Below, piece by piece: positions 20,435 to 33,625 of a stretch of DNA of 43,185 nucleotides. The notes under the pieces were generated by a model. That model did not search any database, had not been told where the DNA came from, and worked only from the letters and a program-made list of their open reading frames with translations. The number at the start of each line of letters is the position of its first letter. Positions within the stretch are counted from its first letter, which is position 1. The DNA is taken from contig CM022676.1 in the NCBI GenBank assembly GCA_012295275.1, positions 14,754,198 through 14,797,382 of the forward strand, read 5' to 3'. The DNA is from Chrysomallon squamiferum (lineage: Eukaryota; Mollusca; Gastropoda; Neomphalida; Peltospiridae). A program made the position numbers and the translations under genes.

Positions 20435-20935
20435 CATTTGTGTTTTTGCAAAATGATGCACTGAACATTAGTAGTATAGAATCAGTGTAAACCTTGTAAT
20501 AATTTGCATGCCAGCCTAATAGAGTAGGGAACAGAACATTTGTATAAATTTGAAATTTGCTTTTTTATTAATATCTCCTGTAATCTGAAATCCATACATT
20601 TAATAATTTATATGGTAGGGCTAAAAGATATTTTACCATATTTTGAAATTTGGTAGACATATGAAATATGCATAAATTGGCTTTGAAAAAATTTAGCTTA
20701 TTTTCTTATTTTATCTCATGCATGTGTAATATTGTCTTTGTTTTAAATACATTTTAAATTATATGTAAAGGATTCTTTATTGTAACTATTGCTTGAATGC
20801 AGAAAATAATTCTGGTTTATTTATAAGACAATATATTTCATTAATGTCAAAAATTAAATTATATTAAAGTGGCAGGAAAGAATGTTATAATTAAATGTTT
20901 AAAATAATCAAATAATTTGTTAGTATGTTAAGTAT
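20380..20935 (+). repeat. Downstream copy of the intron segment, exon lost
   Basis: It begins with CTGTGGATTTAAACTGT, equivalent to 18022-18038 just before the coiled-coil exon. It then passes directly to GAAAATATAATACATTTGTG, equivalent to about 18278. The 131-bp exon and the adjoining 100 bp are absent in this copy, so only one coiled-coil exon remains. Confidence 0.75.
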
Positions 20936-21218
20936 TTCAAATAGAATCTGTATTGTGTAATGAATAGCTATATAATCACTTTTACTGATGTATTGCTATT
21001 TTAATCCTTTTTATATCAAAGTTTAAAAATAATCTTAAACTGAATATAAAAACATTTAATAAATTATTGTTATTATTAAAGTTTTATGGATAAAAATAAA
21101 AATGTAAATAAAAATGTTTTCTTGCTAAGACAGTAAAACTGCAGTTAGAGCTGACAAAAAAAATACTACTAGCACTTTATTTATGTTTAGTTTATTAATG
21201 AATATATATTTTGTTGTA

Positions 21219-21335
21219 GGATCCTAGACAACAGATTCAAGCTGCCTCAGCCAGCACTTCAGTTGAAAATGCTGTAAGACCCATTTCTAGTCCAGAGAAA
21301 GCTCAACACTTTAGGAAAGAATTATTTCAATAAGG
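21219..21335 (+). CDS. Terminal coding exon of the coiled-coil protein
   Basis: The acceptor is TTTTGTTGTAG, phase 0. The frame reads DPRQQIQAASASTSVENAVR and then PISSPEKAQHFRKELFQ, ending in TAA (21331-21333). Joined to the upstream exon it continues GAVQQ-DPRQQ without a frame problem. The tail is Ser/Ala-rich and ends in a short charged helix. AT-rich DNA with AATAAA-type words follows (about 21390-21410), consistent with a 3' end. The protein is not recognised. This exon is intact, so the gene could be live if the upstream frameshift is an assembly error. Confidence 0.5.
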
Positions 21336-23770
21336 AGATCTTTAAAAATAGAAAATCATAATTATGTAATAAAAAACTGGTGGAAAAATAAAATAAATAA
21401 ATAAATTCATAAATAAATAATAAAAAGATATAAAAATAACAATAAAATATAACATTATTTGTTCTTAATCACTTAATTCCTACATCTATAAACACAAAAC
21501 CCATTTCATCTTATCTAAAACAATAATCAAAATGGAAAAATCATGCTGAAATATTTTTCAATTTGTTAACATTAAAAATGTTAGTCATTCAAATAGTTTA
21601 AAACAAAATAAATAAATAAAAGACTAGTTTTTTTGTTTTATTATTTATATACTGATCAATATCTTCGTTTATTTGTTGTCAACCAACAAAAAGATAATCT
21701 GATTTAATCATTATTTTTTATATACGCATCTTGTTCGATTTTACAAAACAAACAATCAAAGCACTAGAATGAACACTAATCAACAAAAAATGGCATTCTG
21801 TACATCTCTCTCCTTTAGATCTCTTTCTCTCTCTCTCTTTCTTTATTTACAAACCCGTTAAATGAGAGTTATTTCCCTTAGACCATTAATAAAAAGACTG
21901 AGCTAAATTCAATTTACTACTTTTAGATGAATTCAGCTAATTGTATATAAAAAAAATCCTAGCAATTAAATTCAACAGTTTCTAAAACAACCATTTTCCA
22001 TTATTTGTTGGTTTATTGAGTTATTATTATTACTTAATTAATTACTGTAAAATTCCTATTTCACTTAAAACACTTTTCTTTTTCGATTTGCCCCTTGAAT
22101 AAAAACAATGAATTTTATTTGATGTCATTGACTGTCATAATGGAAGCCATAATGGAAGCAAAATTAATTATACATTTTTAAGTTTAATATTATTATTATT
22201 ATTATTGTTATTACTATATACATACATCGTTTCATTTTTCATTTTCTTTAAAATAAAAATTACTAAAATCTGTTTTTATTAGTTTTAATCGAGCTAAAAT
22301 TATTGTTTTAGCCTCATTATTTTTCTGCTTTTTAATAATAATAACAAATAATTCAAAATCAAGACAATAATATAAGAATAAATCATTAAAATAATCCAAT
22401 TAATAATTATATTTTTATATCTAACTACATTTTTTTAAAAAAGAAACAACAATCAAAACACTTGGAACTTGTATTTATTTATACATAAACAAAGGACACT
22501 GTAACTTTCACATTAGCAGTTATTTGACAACAAACACATTAACTCTTTCTCACAGATAACATGTACGTAACAACTCATCCTTTCACATTCACATCTGTCT
22601 GTCTTTTTCTCTCTGTATCTGTGTCTCAGCTATTTCTCCTACATACGTATGCCTCAGATAACACATAGAAAAAAATCTAATTTCCTTCAGTACACACATA
22701 CACAACTTGTGTGTGTATACATATATATTTTACATTTTCTTTTCTAGCAGCAAAATGCATATATCATCTGTTCATGTATTTCTCTGTCAATCCATAAAAT
22801 TCTACACAGATTTAAATAATTTTTGTTCTGTCGCCGCCTGCTTCTATGAACAGTCAAACTAGTTATTATTATTATTGTTCTATCTTTTATCTTTTGTGCA
22901 TCTCCCTAATAGTTTATATGCTTTCAGTGTATCTCCTATCTTAACTTATTGTTTCAGTGTTGTGTATTTGTTTTAAAAATTAATCATTTTAAATTACTTT
23001 GCAATGTTGATTGTAAATTGTGTTTCAGTTTCTTTTTATGATGATATCTGCTTTGGTTTTATATAATATTCTCAACAAGTTGAATATTTTCTTATTTAAA
23101 ATTTTCATTTACCCAGTTCAATAATAAAAATGGAGTAAAACGTATTTGAAAAGTGTCACGCGAGGTCTCCATTACGTCATTAGTTTTACAGTCTACCATG
23201 TAAAACAAGTTTCTGACTTGAAGACAATGTTGAATGGAATTTTTAATTTTTTTTAAATTAAAAAACACAGGAAAGGTGAAGATTTTTTACATGAATATAA
23301 AATCTCATATTACTTTTTGATTCTACATTTTTCCTTATAAACTGCGCCCTTGATAAGCAGTCTTTCTTTTTTATATTACTTCTTTCTTTCTTTTCTTTTA
23401 TTGTTTATTTTTTATATAAATATATATTTTCTTTTCTTAATCCTACGAATAAAATTGAGACTGATTAAAAAATAACGTGTTATTTTCTTTATTTGTAGTG
23501 CGTTATGCAATGTTAATCAGTGAGATAGTGATTATATATTTATTACTAACTGCTAGAATACATTAGTCTCACAGTTTCCTGCAATGTCATCTTTCTTTAA
23601 AATGTACAATATTACTCCCACAACATCTCTGTAGTTCTAGCTATTTCCTTGGGACTTGTAATTATCAATAGCAAATAACAGAAAACCACACTGATCATAT
23701 CTTTTTCTGTCTGTCTAAAACAAATTTTATCTTAGTAAATGTACTACCATTTACAGTGATATTTTATTAA
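21336..23770. other. AT-rich intergenic-like DNA, no gene seen
   Basis: It contains poly-A/AAT-rich stretches (21360-21440), a CT-rich patch (21806-21842), a GAGTTATTTCCCTTAGACC motif copy (21866-21886) and a (TTA)n run (22189-22207). There is no open frame with coding character on either strand. Confidence 0.65.
21866..21886 (-). repeat. GGTCTAAGGGAAATAACTC motif copy
   Basis: The reverse complement reads GGTCTAAGGGAAATAACTCT, the shared core of a short scattered element found about nine times between 21.8 and 30.6 kb. Confidence 0.7.
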
Positions 23771-23772
23771 GT

Positions 23773-23990
23773 TCACCTCTGTTTTGCATCGTAACAAAAT
23801 GTTGATAATTTCATATAACTGTCAGTATAAATCTTGGATACAGCTAAAGAAATAGTATCGGCTTTCAGAATAATCTTCATGATATTAATAAAGTAAATGT
23901 TCCATTTCAAATTACATGTGAAAACTTCGCTCATGTTGACAACATAAACATCATTTATTATCAACTTATCAACAGAAATGAATGGATTCT
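23773..23990 (-). pseudogene. Degraded copy of the minus-strand ORF at 24324-24590
   Basis: The 3' part (CTCTGTTTTGCATCGTAAC, ATGTTGATAATTTCATATAA) matches 24358-24400 at about 575 bp distance, with one extra base that changes frame. The minus-strand peptide in one frame ends DSYMKLSTFCYDAKQR, against REIISILYDANRGN in the other copy. The 5' parts share little. No family is recognised. Confidence 0.35.
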
Positions 23991-24323
23991 TTATACAGTA
24001 AAAAGCTGAGTTTCCAGCACCACAGAGCTTTTAGTGAAATCTGTTCTGTTGTTAATCAAATATCACTTTAATCTGGATCTGACCTTTATTTTTATAGTGG
24101 CATTCAGCTGCCTCGATTTGTAAATTCAGAACATATAACTGTTAATACTGAACACACATGAGAAGTAACACTTTGCTTGAATCCACAGAATTTGATTTTG
24201 CTTAGCAAACGATATTAAAACTAAAATTTACAGGGTTAGGGAGTTTCTATTTGAATAAAAGATAACTTAATTCACATTAACATATAAAACCAGCGCCATT
24301 TATTTGTTTACCATAATCTGATG

Positions 24324-24600
24324 CTAATTAAAAATAACGTGATGTTTTATCATGTTTCCTCTGTTTGCATCATACAAAATACTGATAATTTCACGTAGAA
24401 ATCTTATATAGTTAATATTATACTTTTGTAAGATAGAAACATGCCTGTCCTCCTGATCTAGTGTTTTATGAGATACGAGGATATTTTTAGAAAGCTGACG
24501 AAATTTATTCATCCTATTAAAACATAACAATATTGTCTTTATTGTCAGGTAAATCTTAATGTTTCTTCTCCAGTTATAATAAAACCTCACCTGAAGCTTT
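24324..24600 (-). CDS. Unrecognised minus-strand ORF, possible terminal exon
   Basis: 88 codons on the minus strand follow an AG acceptor (AAAAGCTTCAG) near 24591. It includes LVSHKTLDQEDRHVSILQKY and then FLREIISILYDANRGN, ending in TAG. The amino-acid mix looks helical and is less biased than other ORFs in this AT-rich DNA, and a degraded second copy lies 575 bp downstream (23773-23990). Against it: no family match, no start codon needed only if it is an exon, and AT-driven Ile/Asn content. Confidence 0.35.
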
Positions 24601-24815
24601 TAAAATAGCAGATTTAAACTGGCAATTCTCGTCACCCATATTATGTCTAAATATCCAGTGTCAACTATTTAAATTGTGCAGCATTAAGTCGGTATTAAAA
24701 ATTAAAATTATATCTATTTCTTTTTCTTTCTTTATTTTTGTAAAAACAACAATAACTACAATAATATGCTGACCTCAGTTTATTCATATAAAACTGAAAT
24801 CTTATTTGTTTATAG

Positions 24816-24980
24816 GGAAAGCACAAAATCCTCTGTCCAGCGTCAAAAAATTATGTTCAGAGATTATTTTTTTTTAATGAAACACGTGTTATTCAGACAG
24901 CTTACGTCTGCACAGCCCGACTTGTCTTCGCCAGTTTCACTCAAAACGTTTTTCACAGAACACTCTCACAAGTTGTATAG
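24816..24980 (+). CDS. Candidate exon, unrecognised, Cys-containing
   Basis: After the acceptor TTTGTTTATAG a phase-0 frame reads GKHKILCPASKNYVQRLFFF, then NETRVIQTAYVCTARLV, and runs to TAG (54 codons). Two cysteines about 25 residues apart and alternating hydrophobic residues would fit a beta-rich extracellular domain, but I cannot assign one. A second frame is also open here, so coding status is uncertain. Confidence 0.25.
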   Translation, partial: GKHKILCPASKNYVQRLFFFNETRVIQTAYVCTARLVFASFTQNVFHRTLSQVV

Positions 24981-25485
24981 GGATTAGCAAATACCACATT
25001 TATTAAAATATACTGGTTAAATATTAATCGCCAGAAAACTAATTTTTTGACTCCGGCAGAAAAAAAGTATATTTCTAAAATATATCCAACTCTAACCCGG
25101 AATTTAAAAAGATTCTTTTCTTCTATTACTGCTGCTAACTGGAAGAGACAAAAAAAAACAACAACAACATGAAAAACTACCCGTGAAGAAAAAACAATAT
25201 TCGATCATTTTTTTACTGTATGGTTTTACTGAAAACTCTGTTTACATTCAGAAATGTAGATTAAGTTAGCGTGTTTTTATAAACAAAATAGAATTATATG
25301 TGAAATTCAAAATATGCTCGAGAACGCTTCCATATTAATGGGCATTTTGTCTAACACGTTTCACCGAAAAGCTAAGTAGGTGTAATTTTATTAATGACAT
25401 TGTGAAAAATAAGAACCGCCATCACTTTTATGTTACATGTTTTATGTTTGTTAACAGAATAGCGGTAATAGTATGTATTAAAACA

Positions 25486-25685
25486 NNNNNNNNNNNNNNN
25501 NNNNNNNNNNNNNNNNNNNNNNNNNNNNNNNNNNNNNNNNNNNNNNNNNNNNNNNNNNNNNNNNNNNNNNNNNNNNNNNNNNNNNNNNNNNNNNNNNNNN
25601 NNNNNNNNNNNNNNNNNNNNNNNNNNNNNNNNNNNNNNNNNNNNNNNNNNNNNNNNNNNNNNNNNNNNNNNNNNNNNNNNNNNNN
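25486..25685. other. Assembly gap, 200 N
   Basis: Exactly 200 undetermined bases, a typical fixed-length scaffold gap. True distance and content are unknown. Reading frames crossing it are artefacts. Confidence 1.
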
Positions 25686-26136
25686 CTGTTTGCACAGATC
25701 TTGTTTAGAGAACCGCAAAGAAGAATAGATGCTATACATATTTTAACAAATCATTAATAGGAGAAGATACATTTAAATAGTTCTCCAATACATTTCAAAT
25801 AGTTATAATTCTCGTAACATAAAGTCACTGTGAATTCATGGTCAGAAGAGTATAACAGTTTTATGATACCTTAAAAAATCAAACCAAAAAAAAACAACAA
25901 CAAGAAACAAAAATGTTAATTCAGTAACAGAAAAATAAAAAGAGAAAAAGAATAAGAATAAAGGCTAATGCTTCTACTACTACTCTGTTGAACTACTACC
26001 AATGATAATAAAGTATATGATAGACAATTAGGAAAACCTGAAATAAAGAATTTGAATTAAATTTTAATCTTAAAAAAAAGATAAAATAAAATAAATAAAT
26101 AAATAAAATAAAAAAATATATAGATATTCATCATAG

Positions 26137-26160
26137 CGGTCTAAGGGGAACAACTCTATT
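26137..26160 (+). repeat. GGTCTAAGGGGAACAACTCT motif copy
   Basis: It is followed by ATTTTAGTATCGTGATCTAA. The copy at 30030 has ATTTTAGTATAACCGGGCTA after the same core, so the two share about 35 bp, which suggests copies of one element end. Confidence 0.75.
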
Positions 26161-26498
26161 TTAGTATCGTGATCTAATTGGAAATTCGCACCTAACAACA
26201 AATAAATATATTTAAATTTAAAAAAAAAACAAAAAAAAAAACAGAAAAATAAAAAACAGAAAAAAAAGTCACAAATCAGTTGTTTTATCTTCCCCCATAT
26301 CGTAAATGATTTTTAAAATTGCTTACCGTGCTTGAATTCGGAATAGGAACTTTTTTTTTTTTTTTTTTTTTTTCTCTTAATAAAAATCTGCATTTTTTTA
26401 TTTTATATTAATTATTTGAAGCGATTTCATTTTTTTCTTTCTTTTTTAATCCATAATTAATTATACACTGCATTAAATCGAAAACAAGTAAAATTATG

Positions 26499-26520
26499 GT
26501 GTAAGGGAAACAACTCTAAA
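26499..26520 (+). repeat. GTGTAAGGGAAACAACTCTA motif copy
   Basis: A diverged + strand copy of the same core (TAAGGGAAACAACTCT). Confidence 0.6.
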
Positions 26521-26621
26521 ATGATGTTTCAACTTACCTATTTCCGTTATCTATGTTTGTTATTCTTTTTATATATATATATAATAAATAAATACAAAAA
26601 TAAATAAATAAATAATTAATA

Positions 26622-26677
<56 letters not shown>

Positions 26678-27017
26678 GTAAATAAAGAAAGGAAAAACGA
26701 CAACAACTATTTACATTTATTTAGTGTTAGAGAATAAATACAAATCAAATCTTATTTACATTTACTATAACATCAATAAATTCTTCTTGCAAAACTTTAT
26801 ATTAGAGTTATTCCCTTTAGACCTTAAATTTACTTATTTAATTTAATTTTTCATTTTATTGATTTATTTATTTATTAATTATTATTATTATTAATATTAT
26901 TATTAATATTATTATTATTATTACTATTATTATTATTATTATTATCATCATCATCATCATTTTATTTTCACCTATTATGATCACAGACATATCACTTAAA
27001 ATTTTTATTTCATTTAT

Positions 27018-27118
27018 TTATTTTATAACTCTTTCGTCGTTTTTATTTCTTATTTCTTTATTCAATTTATAAACTGATATATTAAAAGTTGATCAACACA
27101 TTGACCAGATGGAATAAA
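27018..27118 (+). repeat. Segment duplicated at 27505-27604
   Basis: Both copies run TTTATTTTATAACTCTT, then ...TTATTTCTTTAT..., and end ACCAGATGGAATAA, about 486 bp apart and in the same orientation. Homology extends upstream (TATTATGATCACAGACATA against TATTATGATAAGAGAAATA). Confidence 0.75.
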
Positions 27119-27321
27119 TTATGTAAATTCCAAATTGGAGTTATTCCCCTTAGACCGTAAATTCACTTTTCTTGATAATATTTTTTAATTATAGACTTAA
27201 TTTAGGGAGATAATTCAGCTATAAATTTCCCCTTAGACTGTAAATGTGCCATTTTTGATCAATCAATGCAGATCATTTAATTCTTCTTACTTTTTTGTTT
27301 TCAGAAACTGAAACGTTTAAA

Positions 27322-27365
<44 letters not shown>

Positions 27366-27739
27366 TGATGATGATGATGAGGATGATAAATAAAGAAATT
27401 AATTAAGTATTTTTCAGTTATTAAAACCAAATATGATTAAGGTTTTGCAATTTTCCATTATTATGATAAGAGAAATATTACTTATACATTTCGTCTTATT
27501 TTGTTTATTTTATAACTCTTATTCCATGCTTATTTATTATTTCTTTATTTGAATTTTAAATGAATATACTAAAATTCAATCAAAGGACTAACCAGATGGA
27601 ATAATTATTAAGCAGATTTCTTGTTTACTTTTCCTTCCTGTTTTTTTTTTTTTTTTAATTTTTTTAAATTTTATTATTACAATTTAAATTTAATAAACAT
27701 TTTAAGGTTATTCCAAAAAATGGCATTTTAGTTCCATAT

Positions 27740-27788
<49 letters not shown>
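27740..27788. repeat. (TAA)n microsatellite
   Basis: About 15 perfect triplets. Confidence 0.95.
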
Positions 27789-27791
<3 letters not shown>

Positions 27792-28226
27792 TTAATTAAT
27801 TTTAAGTTGCAGGTTGAGAATCCTCAATTTCAGATTTTAAAGAGTTTAGGATATAAAGAGGTAGCCTGAGTGTAGGATCTAAGTATAAATACAAACTCTG
27901 TTTATATTTTATACACAGTTTATGCAAACAGTTTTCAGCTCATATGATAACAGAAGTATAACTTAGACTCAATGTTTTCCTTTATTTATTTATTTTATTT
28001 TATTGGAATAAATATAAAAATAAAATTAGTTTTTTACATTTCTTTTTTATTTTATTTCATTAGCTATCACCATCTTTTTCACATTTTTTAGCTTCTGTGA
28101 TACATTTATCATGTCTTATTATTACATAAGAAAGATTTCCATCTTGGTTAATTAATTAACATATTAATATGCACTTCATATACTTCTTTATATGTAGATG
28201 ATTATAATTTCCTACTTGATCTCTAG

Positions 28227-28319
28227 GAATCCATTATGCTGTATCCACTAAAGGCCATGAATGGATTGCAGCAAATTCATTGTAGTGTCAAACCTAGTTT
28301 TACATCCATTGTGTGTTTA
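28227..28319 (+). CDS. Candidate internal exon, unrecognised
   Basis: 93 bp, phase 0 at both ends, with an acceptor TTGATCTCTAG and a perfect donor GTAAGT. It reads ESIMLYPLKAMNGLQQIHCS and then VKPSFTSIVCL. It is less AT-rich than its flanks. No domain is recognised, and an ORF further on (28729-28914, NINGMKLTSSETNLPVHLLL) might be a following exon but has no clear acceptor. Confidence 0.35.
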
Positions 28320-28399
28320 GTAAGTGTTTTTATAACCTTTATTATTTTTTATTTTGTTTCTGTAGAATTATTCTGTTTGTGCCATTTTTTTTTAATGAC

Positions 28400-29875
28400 A
28401 TTCTTTTTTTTATTATTATTATTATAAGTAAATAAAATAAATTAATTAATATTAAAATAAATAAACAAACAAAATTAACTGGAAAAATATAAAATAAAAA
28501 AACAACACAGACAGACCCCACATCCAAAACCATCCCAAAACAATAAACCAATACATAATAATATAATTATAAAATTTGTCTAATAAAATAAGGAATATAA
28601 ATATAATTAAAGTTGTTGCTTTATTATTCATAGTAGTAGTTGTAATAGAATTATCATTACAATAATAATAATAGTAATAATAATAATAATAATAAAAAGA
28701 AGATAAAAGCCAACAAGCCAATAATGAAATGTCTGTCATTTTACTTAGCTATATTAGCTTTCAAAACATTATGTCCAAAACATTTCCTCTTAATTTTATT
28801 AAAACAAATATAAATGGCATGAAATTAACTTCAAGTGAAACTAATTTGCCTGTTCATTTACTTTTAAAAGTGGCTGATGGCCTAAAACGAAGCATTTGCA
28901 GAAGCAGTTTCTGATACTAACAGCACTTACTCTGTATTTCTTTTTTATAATGATGATAATGATGATGACGATGATGGTGATAATGATGATGAGAGTAGTA
29001 TTGACTACAAAGTCATATATGCTAGTAAAATTTAAATTTCTACAAAGTTAGCATAAGAAAACCTATTTAACAGAAATGAATAAACAAAATAAAAGCAATG
29101 ATTTGTAAATTCTCTGTCCTAAATATTTTATTTTTGGTTTGGAGAATTTTTTTTTTTTTTGATAACCTTTCAAATGATATTGTTAGAACTATTGTTCTAA
29201 TTAATTTTAATTTACATTTATGGTAAACTGTTAGAAGAATTATGTACATTTAATTTGTTTACATTTTACTCTCTGTGTAATAAGATTTTGAAATACTAGA
29301 TACTAACACGGTCAGATACAGCAGTACTGGTTTTAGTTCTTTCATAAAGGATTAAACTGAAAAAATGTAGATAAGATTTTATATTCTAATATAAATTAAG
29401 GGAACGAAAACCAATTTCAAACATAGGTTTTACTCCCATCGAATATCAGTTTTATTATTTTAAATATGTTTCTTATTTTCGAACATTAAACATTTAAAAA
29501 TACATGTTCCTTGGAAGTAAGTTTCCATACACCTAAGTAAAATAATGTTGTAATAAGAAATATATTTAATATGTTTGCCGCTATACAAATATTAGAAAGC
29601 TAGTTTTAGCAAATGTATACAAATCTAGTAGAAATATCAGTGGGTGTGAAACTGCACTGTTGTTTCAGAAGTACTAACTAGAAAAGTATTGAACAAGAAC
29701 ATGGGCCATTTAATCATTATAAACAGAAAACAAATTTTACATATGCCTCCATTACAATTAAATAATCCAAAAGAATAATGATTAAAATATAGTAAATTAA
29801 TATTAAAAAGTGTTTAATTATTTTGTGATAAATTATTAAAAGAATAATAATAATTAATGAAATTCTACTACAGTA

Positions 29876-29912
<37 letters not shown>

Positions 29913-30030
29913 CTCAGCATCATACAACAGTAAGAGCAATAAAAATAATAATTAAATCATCACAGAAAAACGAGAAATAAAGATATACAATCACACATTG
30001 TGAAGATTAGTGTTTAGCATAAAAACAACG
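28400..30030. other. AT-rich DNA, no gene established
   Basis: Contents: (AAT)n-type repeats at about 28660-28695, a GATGAT-rich run at 28950-28992, and (TAA)n at about 29876-29910. An open stretch at 28729-28914 lacks recognisable splice sites or homology. Confidence 0.6.
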
Positions 30031-30280
30031 GTCTAAGGGGAATAACTCTATTTTAGTATAACCGGGCTAGTCGAAACGGAAATATCCAAAAGTCAATATA
30101 TTAGGTTTCCAAAAACACACTATTTTTAACTTAAATTAAAAGTAAATAAATAGATAATAAATATAACACTTATTCGAAAAGGAAATAGAGGCAAATTTAA
30201 AGGAATTTAAATTAACGATATCATTAGTAGATGGCAATTCCAAAACTTTAATTTAGAGTTATACCCCTTAGACCGTAAAT
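30030..30280. mobile_element. Possible MITE-like element bounded by inverted GGTCTAAGGGG ends
   Basis: The left end is CGGTCTAAGGGGAATAACTC (+). The right end, reverse-complemented from 30254-30280, is ACGGTCTAAGGGGTATAACTC. The two ends point inward about 250 bp apart with about 20 bp of near-identity, and the interior has no ORF. Several solo ends lie nearby, so this spacing could be chance. No target-site duplication was seen clearly. Confidence 0.4.
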
Positions 30281-30325
30281 TTAAGTTCTTGATAAACGAC
30301 ATTATACTTTGCGTTTTATTTTCCA

Positions 30326-30356
<31 letters not shown>

Positions 30357-30424
30357 CTGCACATATTTCACAACTAGTTATTTTACGTCTTCAGAAATAC
30401 AGAGCTATTTTTATTTCCCATAAA

Positions 30425-30485
<61 letters not shown>

Positions 30486-30500
30486 CAACAACAACAACAA
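30326..30500. repeat. (TTA)n and (TAA)n/(CAA)n microsatellites
   Basis: (TTA)n at about 30328-30354, then (TAA)n at about 30427-30482 passing into (CAA)n to about 30502. A further partial TTTAGACCGTACATTTAC motif follows at 30531. Confidence 0.9.
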
Positions 30501-30559
30501 CAATTACAACTGCTATTCTTAAACTTTTATTTTAGACCGTACATTTACTATTCTTGATG

Positions 30560-32555
<1,996 letters not shown>

Positions 32556-32613
32556 ACGGTTATTAGACAACACGAAGCTGAAGATAGAGACTCGATTCCA
32601 CTCTTCGCCTTTG
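32556..32613 (-). CDS. Candidate small exon on the minus strand
   Basis: On the minus strand, acceptor TTTTATTTTGTTTAG precedes a 58-bp segment with a perfect GTAAGT donor. The open frame reads KGEEWNRVSIFSFVLSNNR (phase 2 in, phase 0 out). It lies 600 bp downstream of the immunoglobulin exon on the same strand and could belong to the same gene, but no clean donor from that exon was identified. Confidence 0.35.
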
Positions 32614-33206
32614 CTAAACAAAATAAAATTTAGAAAACTGTGAAAATCTTTTAAACATCAGTGTTAAATCCACGATATCAAAACTCAATTCAAGTTTATC
32701 TATTAATGAGCAATTTTTCAGTGGCTTTTTTGCTAATTACAGGAATATAATCAATGGTTATTCCTTACAGTTAGCTGTTTCATAATTGATAAACATATTT
32801 TTACGTATTTGTGTTTTGTGTGCTGACGTAAGGAGACCCTTTAACATTGGAACGTATCGTTTGGCAGTTGAAACTTGGGATTCTGTTCGAAAGTCGAGAC
32901 AAAACTAAAGTGTTATGGGATATGTATAAAGAAAAAAAAAAAAGAAAGATAAAATTGGTCGATTGGGAATCTAAAGAAGCCAAGTCTAGTTACAGCTCTG
33001 TTACACTGGGAGTTTCTCAATGGGATTGTCATAAAAATAACTACAACAACAATAAAAAGTTAACTATTCTGTAAAAATTAGTCACACTTTACACACGTTA
33101 GAAACTTTTAGTTATTTCTTTATGTTTTGTACGCAAGAACATTTGTCTGAATGTGTTAAACACACCGTTACATACACACGGCTATCATTATCATTATATT
33201 TATAGT

Positions 33207-33538
33207 TTACGAGCAAAACCTACAAGCGCCCATGACATGTACAACTATCACATTGCTTTTGTGTTTTCCATGTAGATCTGAACTGAACCATTTCACTTCA
33301 TCTTCGCTGAAAAAGACTTTGGGTACTGTTAGTGTGAATACAGTTCCCTCGTTACATTTGAACTTGTATTTTCTTGGCAGATATCCACTGCAGTTTGACC
33401 CGTGACCTTGGTGAACATTCATGGTCAAGGTCCCGTGCGTCCAGCCTATCCCTGCCACTCTGCGACGTGTGTGACACGTGAGTGTGAAAGATAATCCAAC
33501 CTCAACTGCGTTTCCCGACTTTTTGAGGAAATGCGCGT
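33207..33538 (-). CDS. Immunoglobulin-domain exon (V-like), core cysteine missing
   Basis: On the minus strand, acceptor CTTTTCAG at 33539 precedes a phase-1 frame open for 110 codons to TAA (33207-33209). It shows AVEVGLSFTLTC (B strand, Cys about residue 22), GIGW (C strand, Trp 33), a sequon NCS, KFKCNEGTVFTLTVPKVF (E strand) and SEDEVKWFSSDL, where Ig domains usually have Asp-x-x-x-Tyr/Trp-x-Cys. The second core Cys is Ser here (AGT). Two other cysteines (50, 62) and a CRFC end are present. It continues NVIVVHV, like a G strand. GC is higher than in the flanks. Such domains occur in cell-surface or secreted recognition proteins. Whether the exon ends by splicing or at the stop is unclear. 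Confidence 0.65.
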
Positions 33539-33592
33539 CTGAAAAGTATGTGATAATTATATTTACTTAAAATTCTCATCTTACAATAATAT

Positions 33593-33596
<4 letters not shown>

Positions 33597-33625
<29 letters not shown>

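Larger units (their letters stand above)
26343..27400. repeat. Homopolymer and triplet microsatellite cluster
   Basis: Contents: poly-T (about 26350-26373), (AAT)n (about 26622-26676), (TTA)n with ATC interruptions (about 26878-26960), and (AAT)n then (GAT)n (about 27324-27380). Minus-strand copies of the GGTCTAAGGGG motif lie at 26802-26828, 27136-27160 and 27227-27245. A block at 27018-27118 recurs at 27505-27604. No gene was seen. Confidence 0.8.

Noticed and set aside
25372-25739. ORFs of over 100 codons across the gap
   Set aside because: Most of their length is N.
32847-33074. Plus-strand ORF with SSYSSVTLGVSQW, considered as an Ig-domain end
   Set aside because: It lacks the Tyr-x-Cys pair and a B strand, and the Lys-rich centre comes from a poly-A run.
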